The notes beneath the pieces are model-generated. The model had not been told where the DNA came from, made no database searches, and saw only the letters and a list, made by a program, of their open reading frames with translations. From Cucumis sativus (lineage: Eukaryota > Streptophyta > Magnoliopsida > Cucurbitales > Cucurbitaceae), in the NCBI RefSeq assembly GCF_000004075.3, contig NC_026656.2, positions 12,462,001-12,526,000 of the forward strand: DNA of 64,000 nucleotides, given 5' to 3'. A program made the position numbers and the translations under genes. Numbering within the stretch: the stretch's first letter is position 1; each line of letters starts with the position of its first letter. This document shows positions 26,101 through 39,120 of the stretch, piece after piece.

Positions 26101-28210
26101 TTTTTAATTCTATAATTATATACAATTGTGTGGAGCCTATTTGAGCTTTCATAATCATGATTAAGTGATAATAATAATAATTTTCATCTAGATAGAGATA
26201 TACACGTTGTATTATAGTTAATTAGGTTACATAATCTTTTTTTTAAACAAAAATTAGATAATCAATTAGTCTAATCTTTTCAATTAACTTTTGGGAAAGT
26301 TAATGGTGGAAAAGCCAATTGATTAAAAGTGATGTATATTGTTTGAACACGTGCATTGTATATTTCTTTAAAAGATAAAATTTGATCAACATTTGTATTA
26401 ATTATATTATTTGTTGATCTAAATTTGTTTGAAGGTTATTGATTCACATTTTGCTTATGCTATTTTGATTTTTCTAATGTGTATAAAAAAAGGGGTTAAA
26501 GAAATATTATATTTACCAAAATGTGTCACATTCACTAACATTATCATACAATAGTTACAAAAGTTGTCGAACAAGTTTATAATACTATGAATGTCATCAA
26601 TTTGACTTGGTGAATCAATAAAGACTTTATATATAAATAATAAAGAGTTCTAAGTAGGTACAAACTTAATTATCTAGAATTTTAAAATCATACGTTAGGA
26701 GGAACTATATAAATCGATGATATATCTCTTAATTGATTGAGGTATATTCAAAGTGACATTCTAAGAAATAATTAAATTAGATGATTATATATTTTAATAT
26801 TTAGAAAACTCAAAACAAATTTACTTTTCAATACTGTTGTTAAATCTATTTGTGCAATTGGATTCGATGGTGTTGGAAAGCATTTCAAATAACATCAATC
26901 GGAGGATTTTCAAGTTTCAATCCATACTTCACAATTGGATTTCGTCAAATCATGATATACATGCATGGTTGCCTCTCCCATCACGTATGGGGTGGGAGAT
27001 ATATCTATGATCATCTTAGTTGTGTTCATCAAGCTCAAATGGAAACAAAAGTTATATATATATCTCAACGTCATTAGATTAAGATCTAACTAAAGTGACA
27101 CTTTCTCCTTGAAGATGTCTAGACTTTCACTTTAAACTACGAAGCGGTCTCATTTATTCACATCCATGAGATCGTAATGGCTTGGTTCATAAGACAACAA
27201 AGGAGAATGATTTTGATCATAAAAGCAGTTTTGTAATGTGATGTACTTCAACGAACATGTTACGTTGTTGCTGTTTTTTTTTTCTCTTTAATGAACTTTT
27301 CTAAAATATAAATTTGGGAGAGAGTATGTATAACATATACATGCAATAATTGTAGTAATAATGAGTATTAAATTCAAACAACATGTGCTTGACTGCTGCA
27401 AAATTCCTCTTGATTTAAGGCTGATTGAGAAATTGTCTCCATTTTATTGTTCTTTATTTTAATTAATTGTAAACCAAGAGAATCTTTTATCAAATAAATA
27501 AGGTTTAGGGTTATTTTTCCAATATCTTAAAAGTATTTTATATTGATTTAATTAGGTTGAAATTCAAATATCTCGCTTTAAATTTATAATAAAACATTTA
27601 ATCAAATGGGATGGGAAAATGTGGTCTAAGATACCTTTATTATATAATTAGAAATTTTGAAATATCACTTCTCTTTCTTTAAGTAGAAGGAAAAAAATAT
27701 ATGACAAACTCAATCAATAAAGTCGATTTAAAAATATAATATATCATACTAGATTAGTTGGGTTTGATTTTTATAAAAAGAAATTAGTGAAAATATAGGT
27801 ATATTTATAGCGTTAAATATGGATCCACAATGTATTATTAGTAAATATACTAAATTTTGAAATTTTTAAAAGAATCTTTTCACTTTAGTTTTAGACCAAT
27901 ATAACATATTCACCATTATTTAAAAATATTTTAAATATTAATCTTTTTTATTAACATCATTGTTTTCTCAAATTTGACTTTGTTTCTTTTTTTTTCTTAT
28001 TTATTTAGTAATTTTAGTTTATATTTGTTTAATGTATAATATTTCAAATTTCATTTACTTTCTTCTATATTTCTAGCTAAAAATCAATCATCTCATCTAA
28101 TCGAGATGTCATGTGTGCCTTTAGATAGAAATAGAATATACACCAGTAATATTTTAGAAAATGTAAATATACTTTGCGTATATCATAGTTTATTTTCCAG
28201 TGTTGAAATG
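23166..28210. other. bZIP 3' region, then gene-poor AT-rich DNA
   Basis: The first 200-300 bases are the probable 3' UTR of the bZIP gene. Beyond that I see no gene. There are degenerate TATCA-type repeats (about 24490-24660) and an LTR-like fragment at about 25200-25460 sharing phrases with the 38.7-kb repeat (CTTAACTT.TG.AGTTC.TATGAT). The segment 26850-27090 is slightly less AT-rich but has no recognisable protein. Confidence 0.45.
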
Positions 28211-28214
28211 CATT

Positions 28215-28365
28215 AAATTGGTCTATTACCGATAAATTATACGAGTCTATCAGTGATACAAGTCTATCAGCAATAATTTTGCAATATTTGCAATTTTTTT
28301 TAAATGTTGCTATATCCTTAATTATTATTTCTCAAATGGTCATTTATTACGATTACGCTTTATAA
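28215..28365. mobile_element. Partial copy of the 14.6-kb MITE family
   Basis: This segment matches the right half of the 14641-14856 element. It has GTCTAT.A.CGATA, ACGAGTCTATCA.CGATACAAGTCTATCA and then TTTTAAATGTTGCTATATCC and TTAATTATTATT. The left arm is missing or eroded, so this is a truncated copy. Confidence 0.6.
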
Positions 28366-31300
28366 AACATTATTTTAAATTGAAAATGTTTGCGTGTTTG
28401 GGTGTTTTGGATTATAATATTAATACAAAATTTAATTTATTTCAAAACTAATTTTCTCATCTAATTCTACCTTGAAGAATGCATTCAATGAACCAAATAT
28501 TATACATATATATAATTAATGCAATCAACTTTAAAAAAAAAAAAAAGTTCCATTTCAAAATAATAATTACAATAACAAAGAATGTGAAAGACAATATTGT
28601 CCAACAAATTGATAAATACACATACCATTAATAAATATAATAAATTAAAAAATTAAAAATAACGAAAATTTTATAAGTAAAATATCGTAATCTTTCTAGA
28701 ATGAATCACGATAAATCAAAATATAAACTATCACACTCTATTTTGATCTATTATAATTTATCGTAAATAAATTATAATTTTTTTTTATATATTTTGGTCG
28801 ATATTATTATATTTAGAAGTAATTTTGATTTTTGTGATGTTTTTTAATTATCTTGATCTTGTAAAGATAGACCGGAGATGATAGGGTCATGTTAAATATA
28901 TAATAATGATAACATAAAAGCAGACAAAAAGTCATAATAATGAAAGGGAAAATGAAAGAATAAAAGTTGGCCAAATTCTTCTTTTTCTTTGTTTATTTAA
29001 TTTTGGGTGATAGATGTCAAATTGGAAGTAAGTAATTATCATTACCTTTCTTTCTATCTTTTCTTCTTTTAATTAAACTATATTTTATGTATGAATTATT
29101 TTTAAATTTTTGTAAATGGAAGGTTAAGATAGATATTTATTAATTTCATGATCAAAAGTAAAATTCTTATATGTGTGGAAATATTTTGCAGTTTTGGCAA
29201 CAATAATTCTCGTTTTTATATTTTAATTTTCCCTTTTTTTTTATAGTAATTAGCATTAACCATTAATGTTGATTTTTGCAATATATATATATATATAGTT
29301 ATATTAATTTTTAATTTCTTTTCATAGTCATGCACAAATAACTCTAACTCATAATTAAAAAAGATGGTATATATGCATTCAAAAACCTAACTTTCAGAGT
29401 TGAAAATGTGATCAAATTTAGATTTTTATATTTTTTGTTTGTTTCTTTCAGTTCCTATCAACTTGAACTTTAGTCTAAATTTTTCTTTTTTGACTTGAAT
29501 TCCAAGAAAAATTAAAACTAAAGTAAGAAAATCTAAAGAAGATAAAAAAGGTTCTTTTTTTGGTTAAGAAAAGAATAGTTGTAGTCTTTGATCAAACATC
29601 AATCAATGATTAAAATATGATATTGGAGCAATAGTACTAATCAAAATACCAATTTATTAAAAACTAGAAAAATATTATACTTTTCATCGATAAAGTTTGT
29701 TTTAAGTTGAATTTGAATCTCTTAATTTTCAAGTTGAATATTATTATTTGATGAGGACCACATAATTTAATATGAGACATTCGCAACCAAAATAAAGATC
29801 GAATTTTACTTTAAAAGCATCTAAACAATTTTAGAGATTAACATGCATAATTATCCTAATTTCTAAACTTACCTTTCAAATTCCTCCATAACTCCTCACG
29901 CAAACATGAAATTACCTATTCTAGTGTTGACCCGCTATTATTCAAACTTAGAATCTGATTGAAGGAGCAGTTAAGTGAAGGAAATAAGGAGGAGATAGAT
30001 GGAATGTGAGGAGGAATTTAATTAGGGTTTTGAGATTGTTGGAAGAGAGAAAAAATTGGTAAACCTTATACTATAAAAAGGAACAAATTTGGTCAAAAGT
30101 TTTTTGTAATTTGAAAAAGACGTTTTAATAAACTAATTAGATGCAAAAATGGATGTAATTAGTACACCAAATCTCAACCACTAAATTCCACTAAGCAATA
30201 CATTTGGTAGCATTATATATTCTTGCTCTTTCTGTCACTTACACTAAACCTTCTCCTTCTCATAGCTGTGGTTACCACTAGGCAATGCCAAGTAGTATCA
30301 ATTGGGAACATATTGGCCATTGTTTTTCCTTTTTCTTCTTTCCTCTTCTTTTATTTTTCTTTTCTCTTTCTCATTACTCTCTTTTACATAAGAAAAAGAG
30401 GGTGGTTGACAATTGATAGCGACGAGTGACAATGGCATTGATGAAAGGAGGTGGAGAAAAAGAAAGATAAAAGTGGCACATCAAATTTTCGTTAGGGACT
30501 AATGAAATTACGGACAAATTCAACAATGTGCTACCAATGCAAATCTCAGTGTAAAATTGTTCGATCGAAAAAACTTAAAAACCTAAAAACAATAACATAA
30601 AATGAACATCAATGACCAAAAGTACTAAGTTGTTAAACAAGAGAATATTTCTAACAAAAATATCATATATGATTACTTTCTTAGTTAATAATATACTTAG
30701 ATGCGAATGAATCAAACTTCTAACTTATAATAATAAGAATTATAGCCGAGGTTAAGATAATGTTAGTTATTTTAGAGAATAAAACAAACAATGTAAAAGA
30801 TAAAAAGAATTGAGAAAAATGATATTTGAATGAATGTATGTTTGAAAAAGAAGAGAGATGCAAACAAAAGGGAATCATTTAAATAGAAGATTTGTTTGTT
30901 GGTTTTGTTCTAAACAATTAAAGATAAAAGTATTGGAATAATATAAATTTCAATCCACAAAGCAAACACATTGTTTTGGGTCCATAGTTGTCAATTTTCA
31001 ATCCTATAAATACATATATATCTATATGTATAATATTGTTTTTGGAGTTTCCGTAAACACTTTGTTCTTCTTTCTTCTCACAAAAATCTTACAAAAAAAA
31101 ATATGTTTTCAAATATAAGAATCACTCAAATATCATAATCTTCATATATTTGCAAACATTTTATCAAAAGTTTTGTTCATTTACAATCATTTTTAATTCC
31201 TTTCAAAAAATATATAGAAAATATCAATTTACACCCTTATATTTTGGAGTTGTAACGGTTTAAACCTTAAACATAATTTTCATACGTGCTTGATTTATAC

Positions 31301-34300
31301 TTTTTATTACATTTTGTTTGAATAAACATTATCGTGTGAGAAGTCGCAATTTTATCAATTGAATTCCTAAACTTTTATAAATAAATCAATTTAGACTCCA
31401 TGATAAGAGACTTATTTTAAAAAAATTATCCTATATCAATTTTATTAATCTACTTATTAATTTGATCAGAGTCCGGTCTACATAAAAGTAAGAATTGAGT
31501 GAATGAATGATTTTAAAATATAATTTTAATAATTGATCTAAATTGATTCACTTATAGCATTATAAGTTTAATCAAAATAATTATATATTTAAACATAATA
31601 TTATTCGAACTAATTAAGTCTAAAACAAAGGTTCATGTAACCAAAATTGATACAATTTTTAAAAAGTTTGTAAGTAAGTTGAAAATAAAATAAAGAAATA
31701 AAGAAATAACTAGAATAGTTAAAATAAATGTTGTATATCTTTGTAAAAATGGAATTGATTTCTAAGAACTTTGGATTAATTTGAATTTGGAATCAATTAA
31801 ATAACACATAAAGGTAGTAATAATGCAATGAGCATATGGTTATCTAAAAGTTTGAAATTTATTGTTTCCTTAAAAAATTGTGTATATAATAAAGTAGAGA
31901 AGTGTGATGTTGACACTATTTTTTGTTTTAATCTATTTTCTAGATCTATTATTGTCTTTCCAATTTATGATATCTTCATCAACTTGGCAATCAATTACTC
32001 TATAATTCCAAGAATAAATTACAATTCTTTTTTTTCTTTTTTTGCTCAAATCACATTATTGGAATAGTTATAATATAATATAACTTTAATTATTTGATTA
32101 ATCACAATAATATGCTCAAATCTAAGAATGGTTGCAACACTACCCATGTTAGATTTCTCATTATTATTTTGGATTTGTTTAATATTCATTTCACTTTTTA
32201 ATTTAATTTTATATGTTTCTTAAACTTGTGTTTATTTATGCCTAGTTTTTTTTTCTAATTATAATTTTTATTAAAGTTAAAATAACACTTAATCTTTTAG
32301 AAAAATTCTAAAATTTCAATTTACTATAACACACAACACCTTCATTATTGTACTCAATAGTTTTAAAATTAAATTGTAAACAAAAGATGATGAACTACTA
32401 AAACAACATAAAATATGATTTGGATTTGAAAAAGAATGATAGGTGTCTAAATAGTTAAAAGTGTTGTCAAAATCATAAAACAAAAACAATCAATTTTTGT
32501 TCGTGAATGAATTGAAAGAGAGTCAATTTTCAAGAAAGTAGTTCAAAAATGGACCCATTGATATAAGTGATAACAATGTATAGGTGTCCACTTTAATTAT
32601 TCAAACATCTAATTTCCCCCATAGGAAAATTAAGTAAAAAACTTGTCTCTTTATGGTCTTTGAGAAAATTTTCCTATCCATTATATATTATTAATTACAT
32701 AAATTATTTGATAAAATGATTGTAAAATAAAGTTTTGGATAATTACAAAAGTATGTGCATTATTAATTTAGCCACTTGGATAATATTCATTCACAAATAA
32801 AATTCATGTGGTAATTATCAATATCAATATCTCTTATTTCATAATATTTCACGTGTGGCCAATTGAAAAGATAATATTTATAACAATAAATTTTAAATTT
32901 AATCCTTCTTGCTAATTTGTTGTTGATTTTGAACATATTCACATAGTGCTTTTTTCTTGGATGAAAACTATCATATTTTAACAAAAAAAATAATTAGCTT
33001 TTAAAGGACTAAAATTAAATCAACATATATTTAAGTAATTAACTAATAAATAAAACCACCCTTAGCTGCTTTTAAAGAAATTTTGATGTTTATTTTACTA
33101 TTTGAATGGAAATCACTTTTGAAAAACATTTTCTTTTCTAGCCAATCCATCCTAGTGTTAGATTTAAAATAGACCTTGGTAGTTATTAAATACATATTAA
33201 TTCGTGAATTTAGATCATGCTTACTACAACTAAAACGTAGTATAGCAATGGTAAAGTAAAAAGTGAGCCTTAATCGATAACTTTTGTTTTGTTGTTTACT
33301 CGTATGTAATAAACTTATGTGATCGAAATACGCAATCTAATTGAAAAATGAAAGTTAGTTACTCAATTACATGAGATTCACTACCTTTACGAGAATTATT
33401 ACAGATATATTGTTAATGTAACGATGTATGAGAATTATGAATCTATTACATTTATATATTTTGTAATTCACTCGTTACAATTCATTCATCAATGAAATTT
33501 TATTATAATAATAAAAAAACTAAAATAGTAAACAAAACTCTTTATACAATATAAATATAAGTTTCAAGAACCAAAGGTAAGATTTGAACCAATATTTTTT
33601 TATGACCAAAAGTTTCTAGAATGACAACATTATGATCCAATTTCCAATAAAGTATGTCCTCACTTCACCATGTTTTTACTTTTTAAAATTAACAACTTTG
33701 GAGTTTTACTCTCTTAAAGTTTAAAATATTGATAAAATGGCAACGTCGAGGGAGTACTTGTAAGAATCTAGAAAAAATTATTAAGAGCATGGAATTCAAA
33801 AACTCATTTAAATGAGGTAGGCAGTTTAAGTTATACCATGAGTTTTGTGAATTTTTTTACAATATGATGAAATATCGATTCATCGACAAGCTCATAAAAA
33901 CGTGTAAAATATTAACCTGCCAATGGAAGTGAAGTGATTTCAATTGGTGAGAGGTAAAGAAAGTTAGGCATGGTGGTTTCTAATCTAAGGTCCACTTTCA
34001 AAAAAGCAGGTTTTTTCCCTATCAAATATCAAAACAGTCTGCCCATAACCAAAAAGAGGAAGCAAAGAAGATACCAAATCCAAAACCAAACCTTCTTTTT
34101 TTTACACACATTTCTTTATTTTTGTTTGCTTTCCCTTTTTGATCTGATTTCAATTTGGAGGAAGAAAAGCTTGCTTTGCTAATGACTTCACCAGTTTGGG
34201 ATATTAGAATATTATGCTTCAGTTCAACAATGGTGAGAAGCATGTGCTTGGTCATGTTCTTAATGGCTTCATCATTTGTATTGGGACCAACAATCTTATC

Positions 34301-35157
34301 ATTCTAGTTTATTTTAATGGTAACTTAAAAAGAAAAAACAAAAGGTAAAATCAATTTTTCTTGTAAGCTTTATTTCGACCAATCTCATGTGACAACCTAC
34401 TTGTTTTTACAACATTTGAGTATCTATGGTATCAAATTATTTCAGGTTCGAGTATCAGATTGGGGAGAGGGAGGAGGAGGGGGTGTTTTAAACAATGGGA
34501 ATGAGATCTGATTTTAAAGATATTAAAATTTATAGCATGATCTTTTGCCTATTCTACCAACCTAAAAGAAGTGGTTTACCTTTAAAAAATGAAGCTTTAA
34601 TGCATGACCTACAGGACAGAAGAAAGTGGGTCAGACATTGTAGTGATGTTGATAAACAAGTCTGTACAAGAAAAGTAAATGAAAAAAAATATGCAAAAAG
34701 AAAGTATTCTCTGGTGCAATGGTTTTGTCTTAAAAATATTTCATAAAAATCAAAATAATATCAAAGCATTTAGATTCTGGGATATGTAACATTTATTTAT
34801 TTTTACCTCAAGAAATGGCTATGGTGGGGGAGTGGGAATCTCCAAAATCAAACTGTGGGCTGTAAAGAAACCTTTCTCCATAATCTTAGGTAAAAACATG
34901 TGAGCATCTGAGCGCAAGCAGTTCCCTTAATAATTCTTGTTTATACAATATCTGCATCAAAGTAGCTTTGCAGGAACAGAAAAGATTCAATACTTGTACC
35001 AGAAGTTAATCTCTCAATAGCAACTACAGATCAGATCAACCGAATTCAAACTAAATTCCTAATATAATAAGACAAGTTGGATTCTAGAAGTATAACTACA
35101 AGAGCAAAAGGAATGGATCCACATATCATGGTCAATGCCTTTCAATACAAACCTACT
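28366..35157. other. Gene-poor AT-rich region
   Basis: No gene recognised. It includes another TATC-repeat remnant (about 28670-28810) and generic repeat phrases such as AATTTA.AC.CC(T/A)ATATTTT near 31220-31400. Around 34424-34470 GGTATCAAATTATTTCAGGT resembles a worn LTR-retrotransposon primer-binding region or SINE. Open frames of 60-85 codons at 33.9-34.7 kb have no recognisable motifs. Confidence 0.4.
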
Positions 35158-35615
35158 TATTTTGGCTGTGTGAGCGCGTGGTACAAGCTAGACGAATCAG
35201 GACGAAGGCACTTTATGGTCTATAGTTACATAAAGTAATCAGTCACTAGATTCAGTAGTGTATTTTGGCTGAGTGAGCACGCGACCTATGAGAAGGATGA
35301 ATTGGGATGAATGCTTTATGGTTACTAGTTGCAACTTGCATAAAGTAATCAACCACTAGATTCAAGTAGTATACTTTGAATCCTATCCAACATGGAATCA
35401 GCAGAGTGTCCTTACAAAAGAATAGTCCCATCCCAACCTAAACTATAAGCTAGACAACCTGAGGAAATGACATTATGAAAATAGTTACTAAAGTAATCAG
35501 GTAATCAGTCACAAGTTCAATAGTATTCTGTTAATTCTTAAACGAAGACAAAGGCTTGCGAATAGTTGCATAAAATAATCAATCGCTAGAGTTAGTAGCA
35601 TTCTTTTAAGCCAGT
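35158..35615. repeat. Imperfect tandem repeat, about 110-bp unit, two clear copies plus two decayed ones
   Basis: The phrase TTTTGGCTG(A/T)GTGAGC(A/G)CG occurs at about 35159 and 35264. Each is followed by CTTTATGGT, then CATAAAGTAATCA(G/A)(T/C)CACTAGATTCA(A)GTAGT. Later partial copies of the AAGTAATCAG..ACAAGTTCA and AATAATCAATCGCTAGAG phrases occur near 35490 and 35576. The units are non-coding and lie just downstream of the PPR pseudogene. Confidence 0.6.
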
Positions 35616-35899
35616 CTAACAAGGTTTATTGATTAAGTGGAGGGCCCTAGCAATTCTCTTAAAATTACTTTTGTTAGAGAAGACTAGAGATATAAACCCC
35701 AAATACTTTGTATTTAAGATAAAACTCAGGAAACATACTTGATCTTTGGTATTTTTATCATTGGGACAAAGTTTTGTGTTGCAGTTGTGTGATTAATAAT
35801 ATTGGATATCCATAGTTTGCAACTTATTACAACTTTTGAGCTTCTCAGTTCTCATCGATATTGCTCAAGGAAAAACATCAACCAAGTAACTATCTCCCT

Positions 35900-37250
35900 G
35901 CTACCATTGGTCTTTGGAAAAGGAAATAACAATCCTTGAAATGGTGGAAACGGATTCTACCCTTCATTTTTATTTCTCTTTGGTATATCTTTGAAACCAG
36001 TTTCATAAACTCGTGACAATTCTCACAGGACCAACCAACTTTCAAGAATCTGAATGTCAGAATTTGCATTGGAGCTAATTTTTCAATGTGGTGTTGTAAC
36101 TTGTAATTCAGGAACTTTGCATTATCCCTACTTAAAGCAAAATCTCCGGAAGTTTTGGTTCAAATCCTTCTTGTTTGGGTTGATTATATATTATTTCCTC
36201 CAGCACTTCCTGTTTTAGGATTACCTGATTCTCCTGCTGCAAATTCATGGATATTACCCCATCAATCCTTAACCACTGCATTAATTATCATGCCACTTCC
36301 CAATTATTGCTCCCAAAACAACTAACATTCTTGTCAAGAAGCTCAAGATATTCGATCAAATACGTCCCTATATCAAATTTCACCATAGTGGATTGCCAGA
36401 TTCAACTGGAATAGTTCTTACAAATTCCCCAGCTTCTTTAATGCATTGCCTTGGCAGAAAGGAAAGGTCCACCATACATCCTTAATGTTGAATGGTTGTT
36501 TCAACTCTATTCATGATTTGCAGTTGTGTAAAAAGAAACAACCCTTCCTTCACCCAAACTGCATTCAAAATGCTGATAAAATATCGTTGTAGTTATTCTT
36601 CTCTCATCATGCTCAATTTTCAACACCCTTAATGCACTCTCCTTCCCATCATTAAATCCCCAATATCAGGGCATGCTCTCATGAGCAACAACCGTTGCAT
36701 CGTCTAGTCTCATCCTCAGCTTCCGGCGTAGCTCAAACAATCTAATAGCCTCAATAGAATCTAAAAGTTTTAATAGAAAAGACAATATATAAAGCCTTCT
36801 GTCTAATGAATAACCCCAGAAAGATGGTAACGACAGAGTTAAATCAGGCCCTCTACTAATCAATATCAAACCAAATAAATGCAATTAACAGACGATGAGC
36901 TTCATAGAAAACACTCATTTTCAACGAGCCCGTAAGTAACAAAAGTCAAATTGAACCTAAATCTGTCACGGGCATTTCATCAAGCACTTCGTATCCAAGA
37001 CCCAAGTTGCCAAACTTCGAGTACATGTGAATCAACGAGTTTTGCACAAAACAAACAAATTAAATGTCAGACCAACTTCTAGAATCAACCCATGAATCTA
37101 TCTTCCATTTTTTGATGGGTCGAGTCATGCATGGGAAGGAACAAAAGCGGGAGGTCTTTACGAATTCGGCTTCCTGATTTCATAAATTGTGCATGAAGTT
37201 GAATGGCTTCGCTGATGCTGCTGATTGCTAAATCTTTTTGACATGGAAGT
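35900..37250 (-). pseudogene. PPR-DYW (PLS-class pentatricopeptide repeat) pseudogene with multiple frameshifts and stops
   Basis: Reading the minus strand in shifting frames recovers, in the correct order, pieces of an organelle RNA-editing PPR protein. They are EAIQLHAQFMKSGS (about 37195); VQNSLIHMYSKFGNLGLGY then EVLDEMPVTDL (about 37050-36950); MSVFYEAHRLL; RPDL-like RGPDLTLSLPSFWGYSLD; EAIRLFELRRKLRMRLDDATVV (about 36760-36680); GDLMMGRRVH; CMVDL; IKEAGEFVRTIPVESGNPLW (about 36480-36390); the E+ remnant HEFAAGESGNPKTGS; QEGFEPKL; HHIEKLA (about 36090); and the DYW zinc-binding piece CENCHEFMKLVSKIYQRE...RIRFHHFKD (about 36027-35940). Stops and shifts separate most pieces and the HSE motif reads HIE, so no functional product is likely. 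The sequence type is unmistakable although the limits are approximate. Confidence 0.88.
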
Positions 37251-37619
37251 TCACGATGGAGCAGAATTGGTCTAATCTGTAGGCAATTCTCATTTGCTAT
37301 CCTTTAAACCTTTCCATTGTGTTCCACCTCAACTAAGGGAGTCTTTAGTGGAATGCAATGAGATGGAGCTGTATTACAACTCAATAAAAACCTTTCCCTG
37401 ATGCCATACAACTCCATGGAAAAACCTTTTCTTGATAGGCAAAAAAAACTCACATGGGTCTTTGCCTGTGGGCCTTTTTCTTTGGGCAAAATTATCAACT
37501 TAAATATATTGTTTGATAGACTATACACGTCAAGAAAACTATACAAATACGACGTCGTAGTTTTACAGTAAACCCAAATGAAGTTGTTTTTTGCCGATGC
37601 CAAAACTTAAAATGGACAC

Positions 37620-37960
37620 AAAATTTCTTTTGGTTTGTGTGGGACGAGTACTTGATGGACAATGACCGTCAAGTAATATGATATTCCGAGTATATATTGT
37701 TCATCAAGAAACAAAATTTTTGACGTTTTTTTTACTGTCAAGAAAAATAATATTTTGGATGTCTTTTGTCCATCGAGAAGGTTCTTCTTGATGGTTTTTT
37801 ACCGTCAAGGAAACCACAACCCGAGACTCATACTTTTGATGTTTTTTCATATTTGTTCAACAAAATAAGAGATCTTTTCATTACGTACATGAACATTAAG
37901 ATAAATATTGCATCAAGAAAATTTGTGTTCGTCAAAAAAGGCCAAATTTGTAGTAGCGTG
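37620..37960. mobile_element. CACTA-like transposon end with subterminal repeats
   Basis: The right boundary reads GGCCAAATTTGTAGTAGCGTG (reverse complement CACGCTACTACAAATTTGG), close to plant CACTA termini of the form CACTACTACAAA. The preceding 330 bp contain several copies, in both orientations, of a short motif: CTTGATGGACAATGACCGTCAAG, TTCATCAAGAAAC, TTTTGACGTTTTTTTTACTGTCAAGAA, GTCCATCGAGAAGG, TTCTTGATGGTTTTTTACCGTCAAGG. This matches the subterminal TNP-binding repeats of CACTA elements. The other end and any transposase were not found, so this is a fragment or a non-autonomous copy. Confidence 0.5.
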
Positions 37961-38529
37961 AGTTCGATTTGTAGTATAAAAATTCATTATATGTTGACAG
38001 TTTTTAATTTAGTCATCTTTTCATTGTTTTCATGCTTTGGGATCTCATTTATATTGCATCTTTGATTACTGATCACACTTTCCAACATGATTTGTGATTC
38101 TTAATAATTATGATTACATGTTAGCTCTCTAAAGAGCCCTAAGGGGTACCCATGTTTTAGAGCAGGTGATGAGATAGACAAATATGTATTTCTTGATATC
38201 TTTACACGAGTGCCAGCTATCATCATTGTTCGTTTTGTTTGGTGGGCAAGGGGCAGTGAGGTGAGGAATAAAAATATCTTTTTTTTTTATTAAAAATATT
38301 TTATTTTAAAAAGTTTTTCTTTGAGGCCTTCATAGGAGAGCCACAAAAAGTCGCATTGAGAGATCTTGTAATGCACTAAAGGGCGATGCATTCTAATAGT
38401 ATTGACTATTGAAGCATTACACTTTGACTTAACCATTGAGACATTACGTTTTGACATAACCTTTGAGGCCTTAATGATCTTCTAACCGTTGAATCGTTAC
38501 AAAACCTACCATTATATATATTGATATTC

Positions 38530-39120
38530 CATGTAACACTCCCGGTATTGAATTTGAAATTCAGATCCTCAACATTCTCCTGCATTCCCTGCGGTCTAAC
38601 AACATCATTTTTATTTGTCTTGAAGGCTTATTAGAGTAAAAGTTGTCCCCACAAACCAGCACAAATCCTTTCAACATGCTTTGTCCTCACTCACATGTCC
38701 TCCGAAAATTTCCAGAAGGCCACCCAACATAGAATTATTTCGAGCTAAGCATACTTAACTTTGGAGTTCCTATGATCGAGTCATCGAAAGGAAGGTGTAC
38801 CTTGTTGGTATAGGTAGTAACTTTTAATTCTTTCTTAACCTTACTTTCATGTCCTCATAATCACTCTAATTCAAATGTGATACTGATTTATTCATGTCCC
38901 CCTCCTAAACTCAGAGGTTTATATTTCATCTCTTCGTCTCATTTCCATCATCCTCAGGATCACTCTCATTCAGATGTGATATTGATTCATTCGTGTCCCC
39001 CTCCTAAACTTAGAGTGCTACATTCTATCTCTTCGTCTCATTTCCATCATCTGAAATCACATTCTCTTCCTAAACTCCCTAAAAAAAATTTCCTCTCTCA
39101 TTTTAGTTTCTGAGCAAAGT
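38530..39120. repeat. LTR-like retrotransposon fragment containing a 99-bp tandem duplication
   Basis: The segment opens TGTAACACTCCCGGTATTGAA and contains GAGCTAAGCATACTTAACTTTGGAGTTCCTATGATCGAG, wording typical of plant Gypsy-type LTRs in my memory. Within it, 38853-38951 and 38952-39050 are near-identical 99-bp units (CCTCA..ATCACTCT.ATTCA.ATGTGATA through TCATTTCCATCAT). Because 99 is a multiple of three, an open frame (38877-39113) runs through both units, but the peptide is a by-product of the repeat. Shorter relatives occur at about 18380 and 25200. Confidence 0.55.

Noticed and set aside
37304..37603. Minus-strand open frame just upstream of the PPR pseudogene as its N-terminal exon
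   Set aside because: The peptide (CNTAPSHCIPLKTPLVEVEH) does not read like a PPR N-terminus and ends in a stop before the first PPR-like text; it may be unrelated repeat DNA.
38877..39113. 78-codon open frame with internal repeat
   Set aside because: It is produced by the 99-bp tandem duplication inside an LTR-like fragment and has no gene features.
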